Origin: Marinobacter santoriniensis NKSG1
GTDB lineage: Bacteria > Pseudomonadota > Gammaproteobacteria > Pseudomonadales > Oleiphilaceae
Direction: 5' to 3'
Length of the DNA stretch: 64,000 bases
Assembly: GCF_000347775.1 (NCBI RefSeq)
Contig: NZ_APAT01000021.1
Location: 1-64,000, forward strand
Positions 8,281 to 17,086 of this stretch are shown here, piece after piece. The translations under genes were made by a program, and so were the position numbers. The stretch's first letter is position 1. Each line of letters starts with the position of its first letter. A model generated the notes under the pieces. The model did not search any database and was not told the origin of the DNA. It saw only the letters and a list, made by a program, of their open reading frames with translations.

Positions 8281-10361
8281 AAGATCAGCGGTACAAACGC
8301 TACGACCAGCAGGGACAGACCCATCGCAATCAGGGGCATGATGATGCGCTCATGGCGCTGGTAGAAGGTACCGGTCTCCTGTTGCGCGGCCAGTATCTCC
8401 GCCTCGCCAACCACTTGTCGGGCCAACAGATGGTTCAGCGCCACCGGCGGACTGAGATAACCGAGTTCGAACGCCACCAGCGTCACCATCCAGAAATGGA
8501 TCGGATCGATACCGCTGGAGTAGGCGATATTGGCAACCGTCGCAGTTACCAGAATGACCGCGCCAAAGGCATCCATGATCATGCCGAGCACCACCAGGAT
8601 CGCCACCATCAAAAGCATCGCCGACCAGGGACTGTCGAAGGCCTGGGGAACACTCTGCATGATGTGTGATCGCTCGATCACACCGCCAATGCTGACCGAC
8701 AGGCCAAGCAGCAGCAGGAGTGCTCCGATCTCGGCAGTGGTGTCATTGGTCGCGCCACGCACACTTCGCTCAAGCCCCTGATGGTGGAGTTCGCCGGACA
8801 CTCGGCTACGATCTTTTTTCAGACTGACGTGTTCATAGACCAGGATCGCCAGCAGGATCACCGGCAGCAGGCGGGGCGCCGAAAATTCATCCATTTTGAC
8901 GTCGAGTGCGATGCGATAGAACAACACCACCCCGGCAATCACCAGCACGTAGGGGATCAGGGGCCGAACAGCCTGCAGCATCGCCGGGAAAGCCTCCGCC
9001 GCCGGCGCCAGATCGAACTGGCTGCGGCGGTTCACCGTCATCGCCACCAGGATGAACAGACTCGATGTCAGCACGAAGACCCAGATGCCCCAGCCAAACA
9101 GTTCGTCGGTGGTGACCTCGCGATTGAGGTAGGCAATCACAACCACCAGCAGACAGGGACGGAGCACCACTCCAAGGGACCCGGACATCGCGGTCGCAGC
9201 CAGCGCCAGTTGACGACGGGCACCGGCCGCCCGCAGCTCGCTGTAGATCACGGCGCCGGCGGCGATTACGAAAATCCCCGAAGCACCGGTATAGGCCGTC
9301 GGAACGGCCGCCACCAGAACGGCAACCACCGCCAGCATTTCCGGCGGCAGACGCCAGGGCCGGAACACATTGAACACAAGGGTGGCGAGGCGGGTCTGCT
9401 TCAACATCATCCCGACCCAGACGTACAGGCCGACGTTCAGGAACATGTCCGCCAGCTCCATCATCTTGCCCAGGTAAATGCCGATGCCCGACGCATGGCC
9501 GATCAGGGCGAAATAGGTGCCAGAGATGAGGCACATGCCGGAATATAACGGGACCGCCAGGAAGGCCTTGTTCAGGGTACCGCCCTCCTTGAGAAACTCG
9601 GGCACCCGAATCAGGCGGTACAGACTGGCCAGGGTGAGGCAGGCAAAACCCACGATCCACAGGTCATGCAGCAGAAGCTCAGCGCTCGAAACCGAGGTTT
9701 CTGCACCCAGGCTGGATTGCCGGAAAATCGCACTGGACCCCAGCAGCATGGCGTTGGCAATGGTCTGAATGGTGTAGGAAACCGTGTAATCCAGCCGGGT
9801 TTCCATGGCGCGCATGGCAATGTGGTGGCGGGTCAGAGTGGCCGTGACCGCACAGAGCATCACCAGGATCACCAGAATATACCGCTGGGAGGACAGGCCA
9901 AACGCAATGGCATCGGCCACGAACAGTTCCACGGCGCGGTAGGCCCGAACCGCCGGCGTCAGCTGGTCTTTCAGAAGCTCATAGGTCTGGTGGGCTTGCT
10001 GGCAATTGGCGACCGAGCGTTCGATGGCGGTGCGGACCTCAGCCGGGTCCTTCTTTTCAGCACCAAGCAGCGCGGCCATGGGATCGTCATCGGCTGGCGC
10101 TTTGGCCATTTCAGCGGCAACCGCCGCATCAATGTTCCGGGCCGGATCGCAGGTGGGTGCGACCGGATCCATACGAAGCTTGTAGTATCCGCTCCAGATG
10201 GCCTCCCCGGCCTGGAGCATCCGGTTATGGATATCGCTGCTGGTGGAGAACAGCACCACCGCCAGCAATAGCAGGCAGGCCGGCAGGGAGGAAAACCATT
10301 CCATGCCCGTTCGGCGAAACCCCGCCCCCTGCATCAATGCGTCTCCCGAGGTGGTGTTCAT
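8271..10361 (-). CDS. TRAP transporter large permease (DctM-like) with N-terminal extension
   Basis: A 696-residue polytopic inner-membrane protein with about 14-16 hydrophobic segments. The C-terminal ~430 residues have the DctM permease character, including segments such as GMIMDAFGAVILVTATVANIA and FELGYLSPPVALNHLL. The N-terminal ~250 residues carry an isolated TM helix (about 25-42). A ~110-residue hydrophilic loop with two cysteines follows, then more helices that may replace a separate DctQ subunit (inference). The start codon is adjacent to the stop codon of the upstream lipoprotein gene, so the two are co-translated. The substrate is unknown. Confidence 0.82.
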   Translation of the reverse strand: MNTTSGDALMQGAGFRRTGMEWFSSLPACLLLLAVVLFSTSSDIHNRMLQAGEAIWSGYYKLRMDPVAPTCDPARNIDAAVAAEMAKAPADDDPMAALLGAEKKDPAEVRTAIERSVANCQQAHQTYELLKDQLTPAVRAYRAVELFVADAIAFGLSSQRYILVILVMLCAVTATLTRHHIAMRAMETRLDYTVSYTIQTIANAMLLGSSAIFRQSSLGAETSVSSAELLLHDLWIVGFACLTLASLYRLIRVPEFLKEGGTLNKAFLAVPLYSGMCLISGTYFALIGHASGIGIYLGKMMELADMFLNVGLYVWVGMMLKQTRLATLVFNVFRPWRLPPEMLAVVAVLVAAVPTAYTGASGIFVIAAGAVIYSELRAAGARRQLALAATAMSGSLGVVLRPCLLVVVIAYLNREVTTDELFGWGIWVFVLTSSLFILVAMTVNRRSQFDLAPAAEAFPAMLQAVRPLIPYVLVIAGVVLFYRIALDVKMDEFSAPRLLPVILLAILVYEHVSLKKDRSRVSGELHHQGLERSVRGATNDTTAEIGALLLLLGLSVSIGGVIERSHIMQSVPQAFDSPWSAMLLMVAILVVLGMIMDAFGAVILVTATVANIAYSSGIDPIHFWMVTLVAFELGYLSPPVALNHLLARQVVGEAEILAAQQETGTFYQRHERIIMPLIAMGLSLLVVAFVPLIFYA

Positions 10362-11426
10362 CTACAGCAGATCGTCCAGACTCATGGTTTCCACGTCTTC
10401 CTTCTGGTCGTCCCAGAAAGAGCCCAGTTGACCGAGCGGCGTCCGGTGCCCGGTGTTTTCCATCCAGAGCTGATCGGAGATCGCGACAATCATGTTGTTT
10501 GCCATGGCATCCACGAAACGCCAGTCCGGGTTGGGTTCGTCTTCGTCCAGGGATTTGGCATGCTCACGAATCACGTCCTTGACCATGGCCATATCCCCCT
10601 TGTTCAGCGCAGCAATGGCGTGAAACACATGGGGCAACCGAACGCCGGCCTCTTCGCCCTGCTTGTCGGCAATGGCAAGCCGCTCGAATGCGTCTTCACC
10701 CTGAGGTTTGGAGCCGGGAATCATGGCCCAGACGGTGGCTCTCAGCGCCATCGGCGCCCCCCACCATTTCTCATTGCTCAGACAGCCGGTGGCACGGGCC
10801 ACAATCGAACCGATGTTGGTCGGCACGCCAATCGAGGACGTGGACTGGATCTGGGCGTTCAGGGCTTGCAGCCCGGAGAGCAGGCCCGCCATGTAGATGA
10901 ATTCGTCCATATCATCATCGAAATCCGGACATTCTCCGGAGCCGACATCGCCGTAATACGCCTTGTGGTGTTTCCAGGCACTGAAATAGCGCTGCGCCGC
11001 CACCGCATAGGCCCGCTTTTCGCGGATCATGGCATCTTCCGCCTCACCCGCATTCATGGCATTCATCGCCGCCAGGCTCTCCAGTCCATACTCACGGGCC
11101 TGCTCCTCGGCGCATCCGCCGGCCGACAGATACAGAGTAACCGCCAACTGATCCGGTTCCGTGGTCACTCGCCCGAACGACATCAGAAGGGGGGCCGTTG
11201 CCTTGCTCATGGAGCACCCCATGGCGACATCATCGGATTGCATCAGGTAGGGCACCGTGTGATTCCGTGAAAACCCCTGCATCACGTCGCCGGTGGTCTT
11301 GTAGACCATGTGATTGACGACGCCGCATCCACTCAGTAGCAGCCCGCCGATCACCGCACACAAAAGCCGTAAGGTGCTGGCGTGCGTCGTCCGGGAAGGA
11401 CGGAAGGAAAACCGGTTTGGGATCAT
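10362..11426 (-). CDS. TRAP-associated lipoprotein, TatT-like
   Basis: A 354-residue protein with a lipoprotein signal peptide and lipobox LLLSGC at about residues 29-34. The body is alpha-helical with repeated Ala-rich segments, as in TPR-like TatT components of TPR-associated TRAP transporters. It lies immediately upstream of the TRAP permease with no gap. The TatT call rests on this partnership, the lipobox and the helical pattern rather than on a diagnostic motif. Expected location is the periplasmic face of a membrane, possibly passing ligand between the binding protein and the permease. Several cysteines (such as MGCSM, GGCAEE, TGCLSNE) could form disulfides. Confidence 0.65.
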   Translation of the reverse strand: MIPNRFSFRPSRTTHASTLRLLCAVIGGLLLSGCGVVNHMVYKTTGDVMQGFSRNHTVPYLMQSDDVAMGCSMSKATAPLLMSFGRVTTEPDQLAVTLYLSAGGCAEEQAREYGLESLAAMNAMNAGEAEDAMIREKRAYAVAAQRYFSAWKHHKAYYGDVGSGECPDFDDDMDEFIYMAGLLSGLQALNAQIQSTSSIGVPTNIGSIVARATGCLSNEKWWGAPMALRATVWAMIPGSKPQGEDAFERLAIADKQGEEAGVRLPHVFHAIAALNKGDMAMVKDVIREHAKSLDEDEPNPDWRFVDAMANNMIVAISDQLWMENTGHRTPLGQLGSFWDDQKEDVETMSLDDLL

Positions 11427-11653
11427 GATTCCTGTACCTTTCTCTTCTTGTTCTGATGTCTTCGTGGCTCAGGCGCCCGCGCATCCTGTAACAAACTGTA
11501 ACCGGCGCATTATGCCCAACAACGACGCCCGTTTATGCGACCAGCCCCTCAAATGGCGATAACAACCGGCTGCGGCATCGCGTCCGGGGTTTGCACATTC
11601 CCGGCCAAACCGCTATAGAAAAGGGGCGACAACGACAATAAAAGGAGTATTCG

Positions 11654-11926
11654 ATGCGCAAACCTGAACTCGCCGCTGCCATTGCAGACCAGACCGGCCT
11701 GAGCCGGGACAAGGCCAGTGAAGTCATCACAGCCTTTACCGATCAGGTGTCGGCTGCGGCCGCCCGGGGTGAGGACATAACCCTGATAGGATTTGGCACG
11801 TTCAACATCCGTTCCCGAGAGGCTCGCAGTGGCCGCAATCCACAAACTGGCGCAGCGATTCAGATCCCTGCCAGCAAAACCGTCGGGTTCAAACCCGGCA
11901 AAGCTCTCAAGGATGCCATCGGCTGA
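11654..11926 (+). CDS. HU-family DNA-binding protein
   Basis: A 90-residue histone-like nucleoid protein that bends DNA as a dimer. It has the family layout: helical N-terminal MRKPELAAAIADQTGLSRDK, the GFGTFNIRSREARSGRNPQT segment at the base of the DNA-binding arm, and C-terminal VGFKPGKALKDAI. AGGAG lies upstream of the ATG. The gene is on the opposite strand to the transporter genes around it, which breaks the TRAP cluster in two. A strong hairpin follows 7 bases after the stop. Confidence 0.93.
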   Translation: MRKPELAAAIADQTGLSRDKASEVITAFTDQVSAAAARGEDITLIGFGTFNIRSREARSGRNPQTGAAIQIPASKTVGFKPGKALKDAIG

Positions 11927-11932
11927 CCGGCC

Positions 11933-11954
11933 GGGCCCGTCCTGAGACGGGCCC
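11933..11954. terminator. Hairpin between convergent HU and solute-binding protein genes
   Basis: GGGCCCGTC (11933-11941) and GACGGGCCC (11946-11954) form a 9-bp perfect stem with a 4-base loop. Neither side has a long T-run, so bidirectional termination is inferred from its position between convergent genes. Confidence 0.5.
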
Positions 11955-11959
11955 TCCTG

Positions 11960-12982
11960 TCACGACGAGGCACACTCCGCCCGGCTGCCGTCCACCCGGC
12001 ACCGAATTGCCTTCATCAGCTTGATCGCCCGCGGGTCATACACGCCGTCATCCAGCAGCGACAGGCGTACCTGCCGCAGCATTTTGTTGTATTCCGAGAT
12101 GTCTTCCTGGGGCAGGTTCATCCAGACGTCCTTCGGGATGTCGGCCTCGGCTTTGCTGATGATGCCGTAAGCCTGATCCAGACGTTTGATCGACTCGTCA
12201 CGAACCATCTGGCCGGCATCATCCGGGAAGCGGTCCCGGTGAATAATCACCTGGAAATTCATGTAGGCCAGTGCGTACTTGAAGATACCGCCGTTGGGCG
12301 TCACGCCCTTGTACAGCTCCAGCGGTTCGTAGGCGACGGCCGGTGCGTAGGCGAGATCGACGCTGCCATTGTTGAACTTGCCGGCAAAATTGGCGGAGTT
12401 GGAGCCGACCACGGAGGCGCCTACATGGCGAACCATGCGAACCGATGCCGTATCGTAGTCCAGCGTCGCGATCCGTTTGCCCTGCAATTTTTCCACGGTG
12501 TCGATGGATCGATCACGGGTGTAGAGATAGATGGCACCCGCCGGGAACAAGCCAGCGACCTCGTAGGGACCGTCCACCAGGAAGGGGCGGGCCTTGGGTT
12601 GGCTGAGGGTGTTATAGAGCAGTCGCATCTCCTGCTCTCCGGGCACAGCACCCATGGCCTCGAGGCTTCCGGTGAATTTGTTGAATTCACGGGCCCGGGT
12701 TCCGGTTAACAGTACAGCGTCACACTGGCCGGCCTTGAAGTCCTCGGCCGCCACCTTTTCATCGGTGTAGGCACTTAGATCCAGTTTGATGCCGTGTTTC
12801 AGCGCGACTGGCTGGAACGTCTTGGTGATCGCAAACAGCGGGCCGTTGGCACCGACCGGGTCAAAGACACAGAAACTGCGTTCCAGAACCTTGCCCTGAG
12901 CCTGGGCCAGAGAGGGAAGAAAGAGACTGCTGAGCAGAAGGGCCGCGACAGCCCTCCATTGCAAGCGTTTTGCAGATTTCAC
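11960..12982 (-). CDS. Putative periplasmic solute-binding protein (TRAP-associated, AdeT-like)
   Basis: A 340-residue exported protein with a signal peptide ending LAQAQG near residue 30. The remainder looks like a two-lobe periplasmic binding protein: SFCVFDPVGANGP, an ALKHGIKLDL segment, then QGKRIATLDYDTASVRMVRH. It resembles the putative solute-binding family that includes Acinetobacter AdeT1/AdeT2 (recalled family knowledge, not checked). It faces the same way as the TatT-like and permease genes, but an inverted HU gene lies between. It probably supplies the ligand to that TRAP system. The ligand is unknown. Confidence 0.7.
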   Translation of the reverse strand: MKSAKRLQWRAVAALLLSSLFLPSLAQAQGKVLERSFCVFDPVGANGPLFAITKTFQPVALKHGIKLDLSAYTDEKVAAEDFKAGQCDAVLLTGTRAREFNKFTGSLEAMGAVPGEQEMRLLYNTLSQPKARPFLVDGPYEVAGLFPAGAIYLYTRDRSIDTVEKLQGKRIATLDYDTASVRMVRHVGASVVGSNSANFAGKFNNGSVDLAYAPAVAYEPLELYKGVTPNGGIFKYALAYMNFQVIIHRDRFPDDAGQMVRDESIKRLDQAYGIISKAEADIPKDVWMNLPQEDISEYNKMLRQVRLSLLDDGVYDPRAIKLMKAIRCRVDGSRAECASS

Positions 12983-13013
12983 GGGATGACTCCTGAATTA
13001 TTATTCTCGGGCC

Positions 13014-13070
13014 CCGGAACCTCCTGATGTTCCGGCACGGCCACGCTTTCCTTGTCCGACCTTAGGTCGA
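13014..13070. promoter_or_regulatory. Two inverted repeats upstream of the solute-binding protein gene
   Basis: CCGGAAC (13014-13020) pairs with GTTCCGG (13029-13035). A separate compact palindrome, CGACCTTAGGTCG, lies at 13056-13068, within GTCCGACC..GGTCGAC. Both are within 90 bases of the start codon at 12982 and could be a leader hairpin and an operator. The rest of the 202-base gap (12983-13184) shows no gene. Confidence 0.35.
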
Positions 13071-13184
13071 CGGCCATAAGGATACGTTGGCACCAGTGCC
13101 TGCCATCAAGGTCTTTTCGGCAAAACGGGAACAAACTGTGATGGTGTCGACAGAGGCGGTACCACCCCTGCCGCATTTCTGCTA

Positions 13185-14492
13185 TCAGACGGGCAGCGAC
13201 TCCCAGGCTTTCCGGCCCTCCACCAGGGTCAGCCGAACGACACCCGGCAGATTCCGGTTTTCAACCGGCACATGGCGTCCAGCGGACACCAGCGTGCGCT
13301 CGTCGGCCTGCCAGGTCGCGGAGGGATCGAACAGACAGAGATCCGCCAGTTCGCCTTCGGCAATAGCCGCGCTTCGATCAATCACAGAGGCCGGGCCCGA
13401 AGTCAGTGCGCGGATCAGTTCCGGCAGCGTCAGCTCATCCCGATTCACCAGTTCCAGCCCCAGAGACAGCACACTTTCGATACTGGACAACCCCGGCTCG
13501 GTCGCGGCCAGGGGCGCCTGTTTCGCGGCCGAATCATGCGGCTGATGCTGGCTTACAATCGCATCGATCGTACCGTTTCGCACGCCCCCGATCAGAGCCA
13601 GCCGGTCGGCTTCTGAACGCAGGGGAGGACGGACATGGAAACGACCATCAAAGCCCGCCAGCGCTTCCTCGGTAAACACCAGCTGATGCATGGCCACATC
13701 GGCCGTCACCTGGATACCCCGCTGCCGGGCTTCGGCCAGCATCTCGACACTGCGCGCGCAGGAGAGCTGGCTCAGGTGCAATCGAACGCCGGTTTCCTCG
13801 GCCAGGAGCAGCAACTCCATAACGGCCGCGGTTTCGGCAACTTCCGGTATGCCCAGAAGTCCGAGTCGCGAGGTGACCAGACCGTCGTGGGCATAGCCGT
13901 CTGCAGCCAGCGACTGATTCTCCGGATTGAACATCACCGTCAATCCGAAGGTCTGGGCATAGGCCATGCAACGGCGGAGAATCCGGGCGTTACGGACACC
14001 GCGGGAGCCATTACCCACCGCAATACAACCGGCGTTCTTAAGCCCCGCCATATCGCTGAGCAAGTCGCCTTCAAGGCCACGGGTAATGGCGCCGATGGGC
14101 AACACCCGCACCACGGCCCGACTGGCCGCCCCGTCTCGGATCAGGTGGGTGACGGCGCCGGAGTCGTTGACCGGCGATGTTTCCGGAGACGCACACACGG
14201 TGGTAAAGCCGCCGTGGGCGGCTGCCCGGCTTTCGGACGCAATGTTGCCTTTCTGCCCGTTTCCCGGTTCCCGCAGGTTGCAGCACAAATCCACCAGACC
14301 CGGTGCCAGAACCCAGCCATCGGCCTGGATCACTTCGTCCGCCTGAACGTCCCGGGCCTTGGCGCCCAGTGCTGCAATCCGGCCGTCGCGGATCAACAGT
14401 CCATCGTTGATACTGTCCCGGCCCTGGCCATCCACCAGACGCCCACCGGTCACCAGAATACTGCCGGTGGAAGCATTGACGGAGTTGTTCAT
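13185..14492 (-). CDS. pyrC': Dihydroorotase-like protein, probably non-catalytic (PyrC')
   Basis: A 435-residue amidohydrolase-fold protein related to dihydroorotase, the third step of pyrimidine synthesis. In active enzymes the first metal ligands form DxHxHLREPG. Here the segment reads [10 protein letters not shown], so both histidines are replaced. The later region [16 protein letters not shown] is conserved. This matches the inactive PyrC' of Pseudomonas, which scaffolds aspartate carbamoyltransferase in a dodecamer (established for that genus). Its ATG overlaps the pyrB stop by 4 bases (ATGA), implying coupled translation. A working dihydroorotase should be encoded elsewhere. Confidence 0.88.
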   Translation of the reverse strand: MNNSVNASTGSILVTGGRLVDGQGRDSINDGLLIRDGRIAALGAKARDVQADEVIQADGWVLAPGLVDLCCNLREPGNGQKGNIASESRAAAHGGFTTVCASPETSPVNDSGAVTHLIRDGAASRAVVRVLPIGAITRGLEGDLLSDMAGLKNAGCIAVGNGSRGVRNARILRRCMAYAQTFGLTVMFNPENQSLAADGYAHDGLVTSRLGLLGIPEVAETAAVMELLLLAEETGVRLHLSQLSCARSVEMLAEARQRGIQVTADVAMHQLVFTEEALAGFDGRFHVRPPLRSEADRLALIGGVRNGTIDAIVSQHQPHDSAAKQAPLAATEPGLSSIESVLSLGLELVNRDELTLPELIRALTSGPASVIDRSAAIAEGELADLCLFDPSATWQADERTLVSAGRHVPVENRNLPGVVRLTLVEGRKAWESLPV

Positions 14493-15502
14493 GCCTGCGC
14501 CCTCTCACTCTGTTGCATCTGCCTGTCCGACACCTGACCTCCCATCGCCATGGACATGACCGCCATCCGCACCGCAATGCCATTGGTGACCTGATTGAGA
14601 ATGACCGACTGTGGTCCGTCGGCCACCGCCGATTCGATCTCCACACCCCGGTTGATCGGCCCAGGGTGCATCACGATGCACTCCGGGTGGGCCAGCGCCA
14701 GCTTTTCACGGTTGAGGCCGTACAGTCGGTAGAATTCGCGTTCGCTGGGCAACAGGGCCCCTTCCATCCGCTCCTTCTGCAACCGCAACATGATCACCAC
14801 ATCCAGATCCTTCATGCCCCGAACCATGTCGTACTCCACCGTGCAGCCGAGGCTCTCCACATCCTTGGGCAGGAGCGTACCCGGAGCAATCACACGGACT
14901 TCCGCTGCGCCCAGTTCGTTCAGGGCGCGAATCTGTGACCGCGCGACCCTCGAATGGAGAACGTCCCCGACAATGGCCACCCGCAGTCCCTCGAAAGTGC
15001 CCTTGTGCTGGCGAATGGTGAGCATGTCCAGCATGGCCTGGGTCGGATGGGCGTGGCGACCGTCGCCGGCGTTAATGATGGCGACACCGGGCGTCACACT
15101 CTCGGCGATAAAGTGCGGCGCACCGCTCTGAGAATGGCGCACCACAAACATGTCGCTGGCCATTGCTTCGAGATTCAGCAGGGTATCGGACAGCGATTCA
15201 CCCTTGGACGTGGCGGAGGTACTGATATCCAGGTTCAGCACGTCGGCCGACAGCCGCTTCGCCGCCAGCTCGAACGTGCTGCGGGTACGGGTACTGGATT
15301 CGAAGAACAGATTGACCACGGTTCGGCCCCGCAGCAACGGGACTTTCTTGATGGTGCGTTCGCCAACCTCGATGAAGGAATCGGCAGTATCGAGAATGTC
15401 CGTCAGCAGTGAACGGTCCAGGCCGTCCAGAGTCAGGAAGTGCCGCAACTGACCATCCCGGGTCAGCTGCAAGTGGTTCGGGGAGCGGTCGTTTGCGGTC
15501 AT
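14489..15502 (-). CDS. pyrB: Aspartate carbamoyltransferase catalytic subunit
   Basis: Condenses carbamoyl phosphate with aspartate in pyrimidine biosynthesis. The 337-residue protein has the carbamoyl-phosphate site [19 protein letters not shown] (about 69-87) and the [17 protein letters not shown] block. A third conserved block is [15 protein letters not shown]. The N-terminal extension of about 15 residues before the catalytic domain is typical of the Pseudomonas-type enzyme that assembles with PyrC'. The gene lies 39 bases after pyrR and overlaps pyrC'. Confidence 0.96.
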   Translation of the reverse strand: MTANDRSPNHLQLTRDGQLRHFLTLDGLDRSLLTDILDTADSFIEVGERTIKKVPLLRGRTVVNLFFESSTRTRSTFELAAKRLSADVLNLDISTSATSKGESLSDTLLNLEAMASDMFVVRHSQSGAPHFIAESVTPGVAIINAGDGRHAHPTQAMLDMLTIRQHKGTFEGLRVAIVGDVLHSRVARSQIRALNELGAAEVRVIAPGTLLPKDVESLGCTVEYDMVRGMKDLDVVIMLRLQKERMEGALLPSEREFYRLYGLNREKLALAHPECIVMHPGPINRGVEIESAVADGPQSVILNQVTNGIAVRMAVMSMAMGGQVSDRQMQQSERAQA

Positions 15503-15541
15503 GGGTCGCCTGTATGCTGTGTTACGGTTCGAAGTCGAGGG

Positions 15542-16051
15542 TCAGTGTCCGGTTTCCTGGAGCTCGATGCGCAGGGGATCGGGGCCCCGCAATTTCACCC
15601 GCTGATTGGCATCCAGTTCCAGCGTGCGACCGGTGACATCGGGCTGAATTGGCAACTCCCGGGCACCAAGGTCGATCAGGGTGGCCAGTATGATGCTGGC
15701 GGGCCGGCCATAGTCGAAAATTTCATTCATGGCGGCCCGGATGGTACGACCACTCATGATAACGTCGTCAATCAGCAGGATGTCCCGGCTCTCGGTATCG
15801 AAGGGAAGGCTGGAAGGTTTTACCCGGGGATTCAGACCGATCCGGCTGAAGTCGTCCCGATAGAACGAAATGTCCAGTTCGCCGATCGGCCCCTCGATGC
15901 CAAGGCGCTTGGCGAGCACATCAGCAAGCCAGACACCGCCTGTGCGGATCCCGATTACGACCGGGTCTGTCACCTGTCGATCCTCGATCATCCGGCGGAG
16001 TCCGTTTTCCAGCTGGTCCAGCAACTGGTTAATATCAAGCTGTGCGGTCAT
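15542..16051 (-). CDS. pyrR: PyrR, pyrimidine regulator / uracil phosphoribosyltransferase-like protein
   Basis: A 169-residue type I phosphoribosyltransferase-fold protein. The PRPP-binding loop is ILLIDDVIMSGRTIRAAMNE (about 90-109), preceded by VVIGIRTGGVWLADVLAKRL. In Bacillus PyrR binds mRNA and also makes UMP from uracil. In Pseudomonas-type gammaproteobacteria a gene at this position is linked to control of pyrimidine genes. It lies between ruvX and pyrB with short gaps (29 and 39 bases). No attenuator hairpin was recognised ahead of pyrB. Confidence 0.92.
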   Translation of the reverse strand: MTAQLDINQLLDQLENGLRRMIEDRQVTDPVVIGIRTGGVWLADVLAKRLGIEGPIGELDISFYRDDFSRIGLNPRVKPSSLPFDTESRDILLIDDVIMSGRTIRAAMNEIFDYGRPASIILATLIDLGARELPIQPDVTGRTLELDANQRVKLRGPDPLRIELQETGH

Positions 16052-16080
16052 TACGCCCTCGCAGTGTGCTATGGCCGGTT

Positions 16081-16527
16081 TCAGGTTTGAGCGGCGCCAT
16101 TATCCTGTTCCCGGAACCAGGTTTCCAGAATCAATACCGCCGCGCGGTCATCAACGCCATGCCGCCCAAAGTCCCGACTGCCTCCGGCCGCCAGAACCTC
16201 ACCCTTGGCCTCGAAACTGGTCAGGCGCTCATCCACCATCTCGACCGGGAAATGGAAGCGACCATGAATCCGTTTGCCGAATTTGCGGGCCCGGGCGCAC
16301 ATCTCATTCTCGGAGTCATCCATGTTCAGGGGCAGCCCCACCAGAACCAGATCCGGCTGCCATTCCTGCAGGAGCCTTTCGACAACGGTCCAGTCAGGAA
16401 TACCATCACGGGCGGGGATCATCGCCACTGGTTCACCACGACCCAGCATTTCCTGGCCCGCAGCGACGCCAATCCGGCGGGTACCGTAATCAAAGGCCAG
16501 AACCCGACGCTGCCCGCGGTCAGGCAT
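16081..16527 (-). CDS. ruvX: RuvX/YqgF RNase H-fold nuclease
   Basis: A 148-residue RNase H-fold protein of the YqgF family, linked to 16S rRNA 5' end maturation and described as a putative Holliday junction resolvase. The acidic sites are visible: FDYGTRRIGVA at about 10-20, VDERLTSFEA near 97 and DDRAAVLILE near 123. The ATG overlaps the end of algH by 8 bases, the usual algH-ruvX pairing. Length matches the family (about 140-150). Confidence 0.93.
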   Translation of the reverse strand: MPDRGQRRVLAFDYGTRRIGVAAGQEMLGRGEPVAMIPARDGIPDWTVVERLLQEWQPDLVLVGLPLNMDDSENEMCARARKFGKRIHGRFHFPVEMVDERLTSFEAKGEVLAAGGSRDFGRHGVDDRAAVLILETWFREQDNGAAQT

Positions 16528-17086
16528 GCCCCACCGACTCCGTGAGCTGATTGAGATCGATCCCCAGAAGCTTCAGGACGGCCTTGTAACGCTCTTCCGC
16601 CGGAGTGCGAAAAAGAATCTCGGTGTTTGCCGGGCACGTCAGCCAGGCATTGCTGCCCAGCTCCTCTTCAAGCTGCCCCTCACCCCAGCCGGAATACCCG
16701 AGCACGACCAGAAATTCCTCTGGCCCGGTACCACGTCCGATATCAGAGAGAATGTCGCGGGAGGTCGTCAGGAACACGTCCTCATTCACACTGGCGGTGT
16801 TCTGCCAGCTCGAACCTGGAGGATGGAGCACGAACCCTCGCTCCTGCTCCACAGGACCACCATTGAAAACCGGCAGATCGAGCTCGCTCCCGTCCATATC
16901 CAGCTGCTCCAGGATTTCACCCAGAGTGATCTCGAGGGGCTGGTTGATCATCAGGCCAAGGGCCCCGTCATCGGAGTGTTCACAAAGGTATATAACCCCG
17001 CCGTGGAAGCGGGGGTCGGCCAGCCATGGCGATGCCACCAGAAAATGGTGCCGCAGGCTGTTGGGAGATTCCTTGGTTGCCGTCAT
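16520..17086 (-). CDS. algH: AlgH/YqgE family protein (UPF0301)
   Basis: A 188-residue protein of the conserved AlgH (YqgE) family. Landmarks are HHFLVASPWLADPRFHGGVI at the N-terminus, GALGLMINQPLEITLGEIL and GYSGWGEGQLEEEL. In P. aeruginosa AlgH affects alginate production, but its biochemical role is not established. Its ATG overlaps the tonB stop by 4 bases, and its end overlaps ruvX, so the three genes are tightly coupled. Confidence 0.94.
   Translation of the reverse strand: MTATKESPNSLRHHFLVASPWLADPRFHGGVIYLCEHSDDGALGLMINQPLEITLGEILEQLDMDGSELDLPVFNGGPVEQERGFVLHPPGSSWQNTASVNEDVFLTTSRDILSDIGRGTGPEEFLVVLGYSGWGEGQLEEELGSNAWLTCPANTEILFRTPAEERYKAVLKLLGIDLNQLTESVGHA

Noticed and set aside
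8781..9548. Plus-strand frame rich in His, Gln and Arg within the TRAP permease
   Set aside because: Its composition is what results from reading a hydrophobic membrane protein gene backwards.
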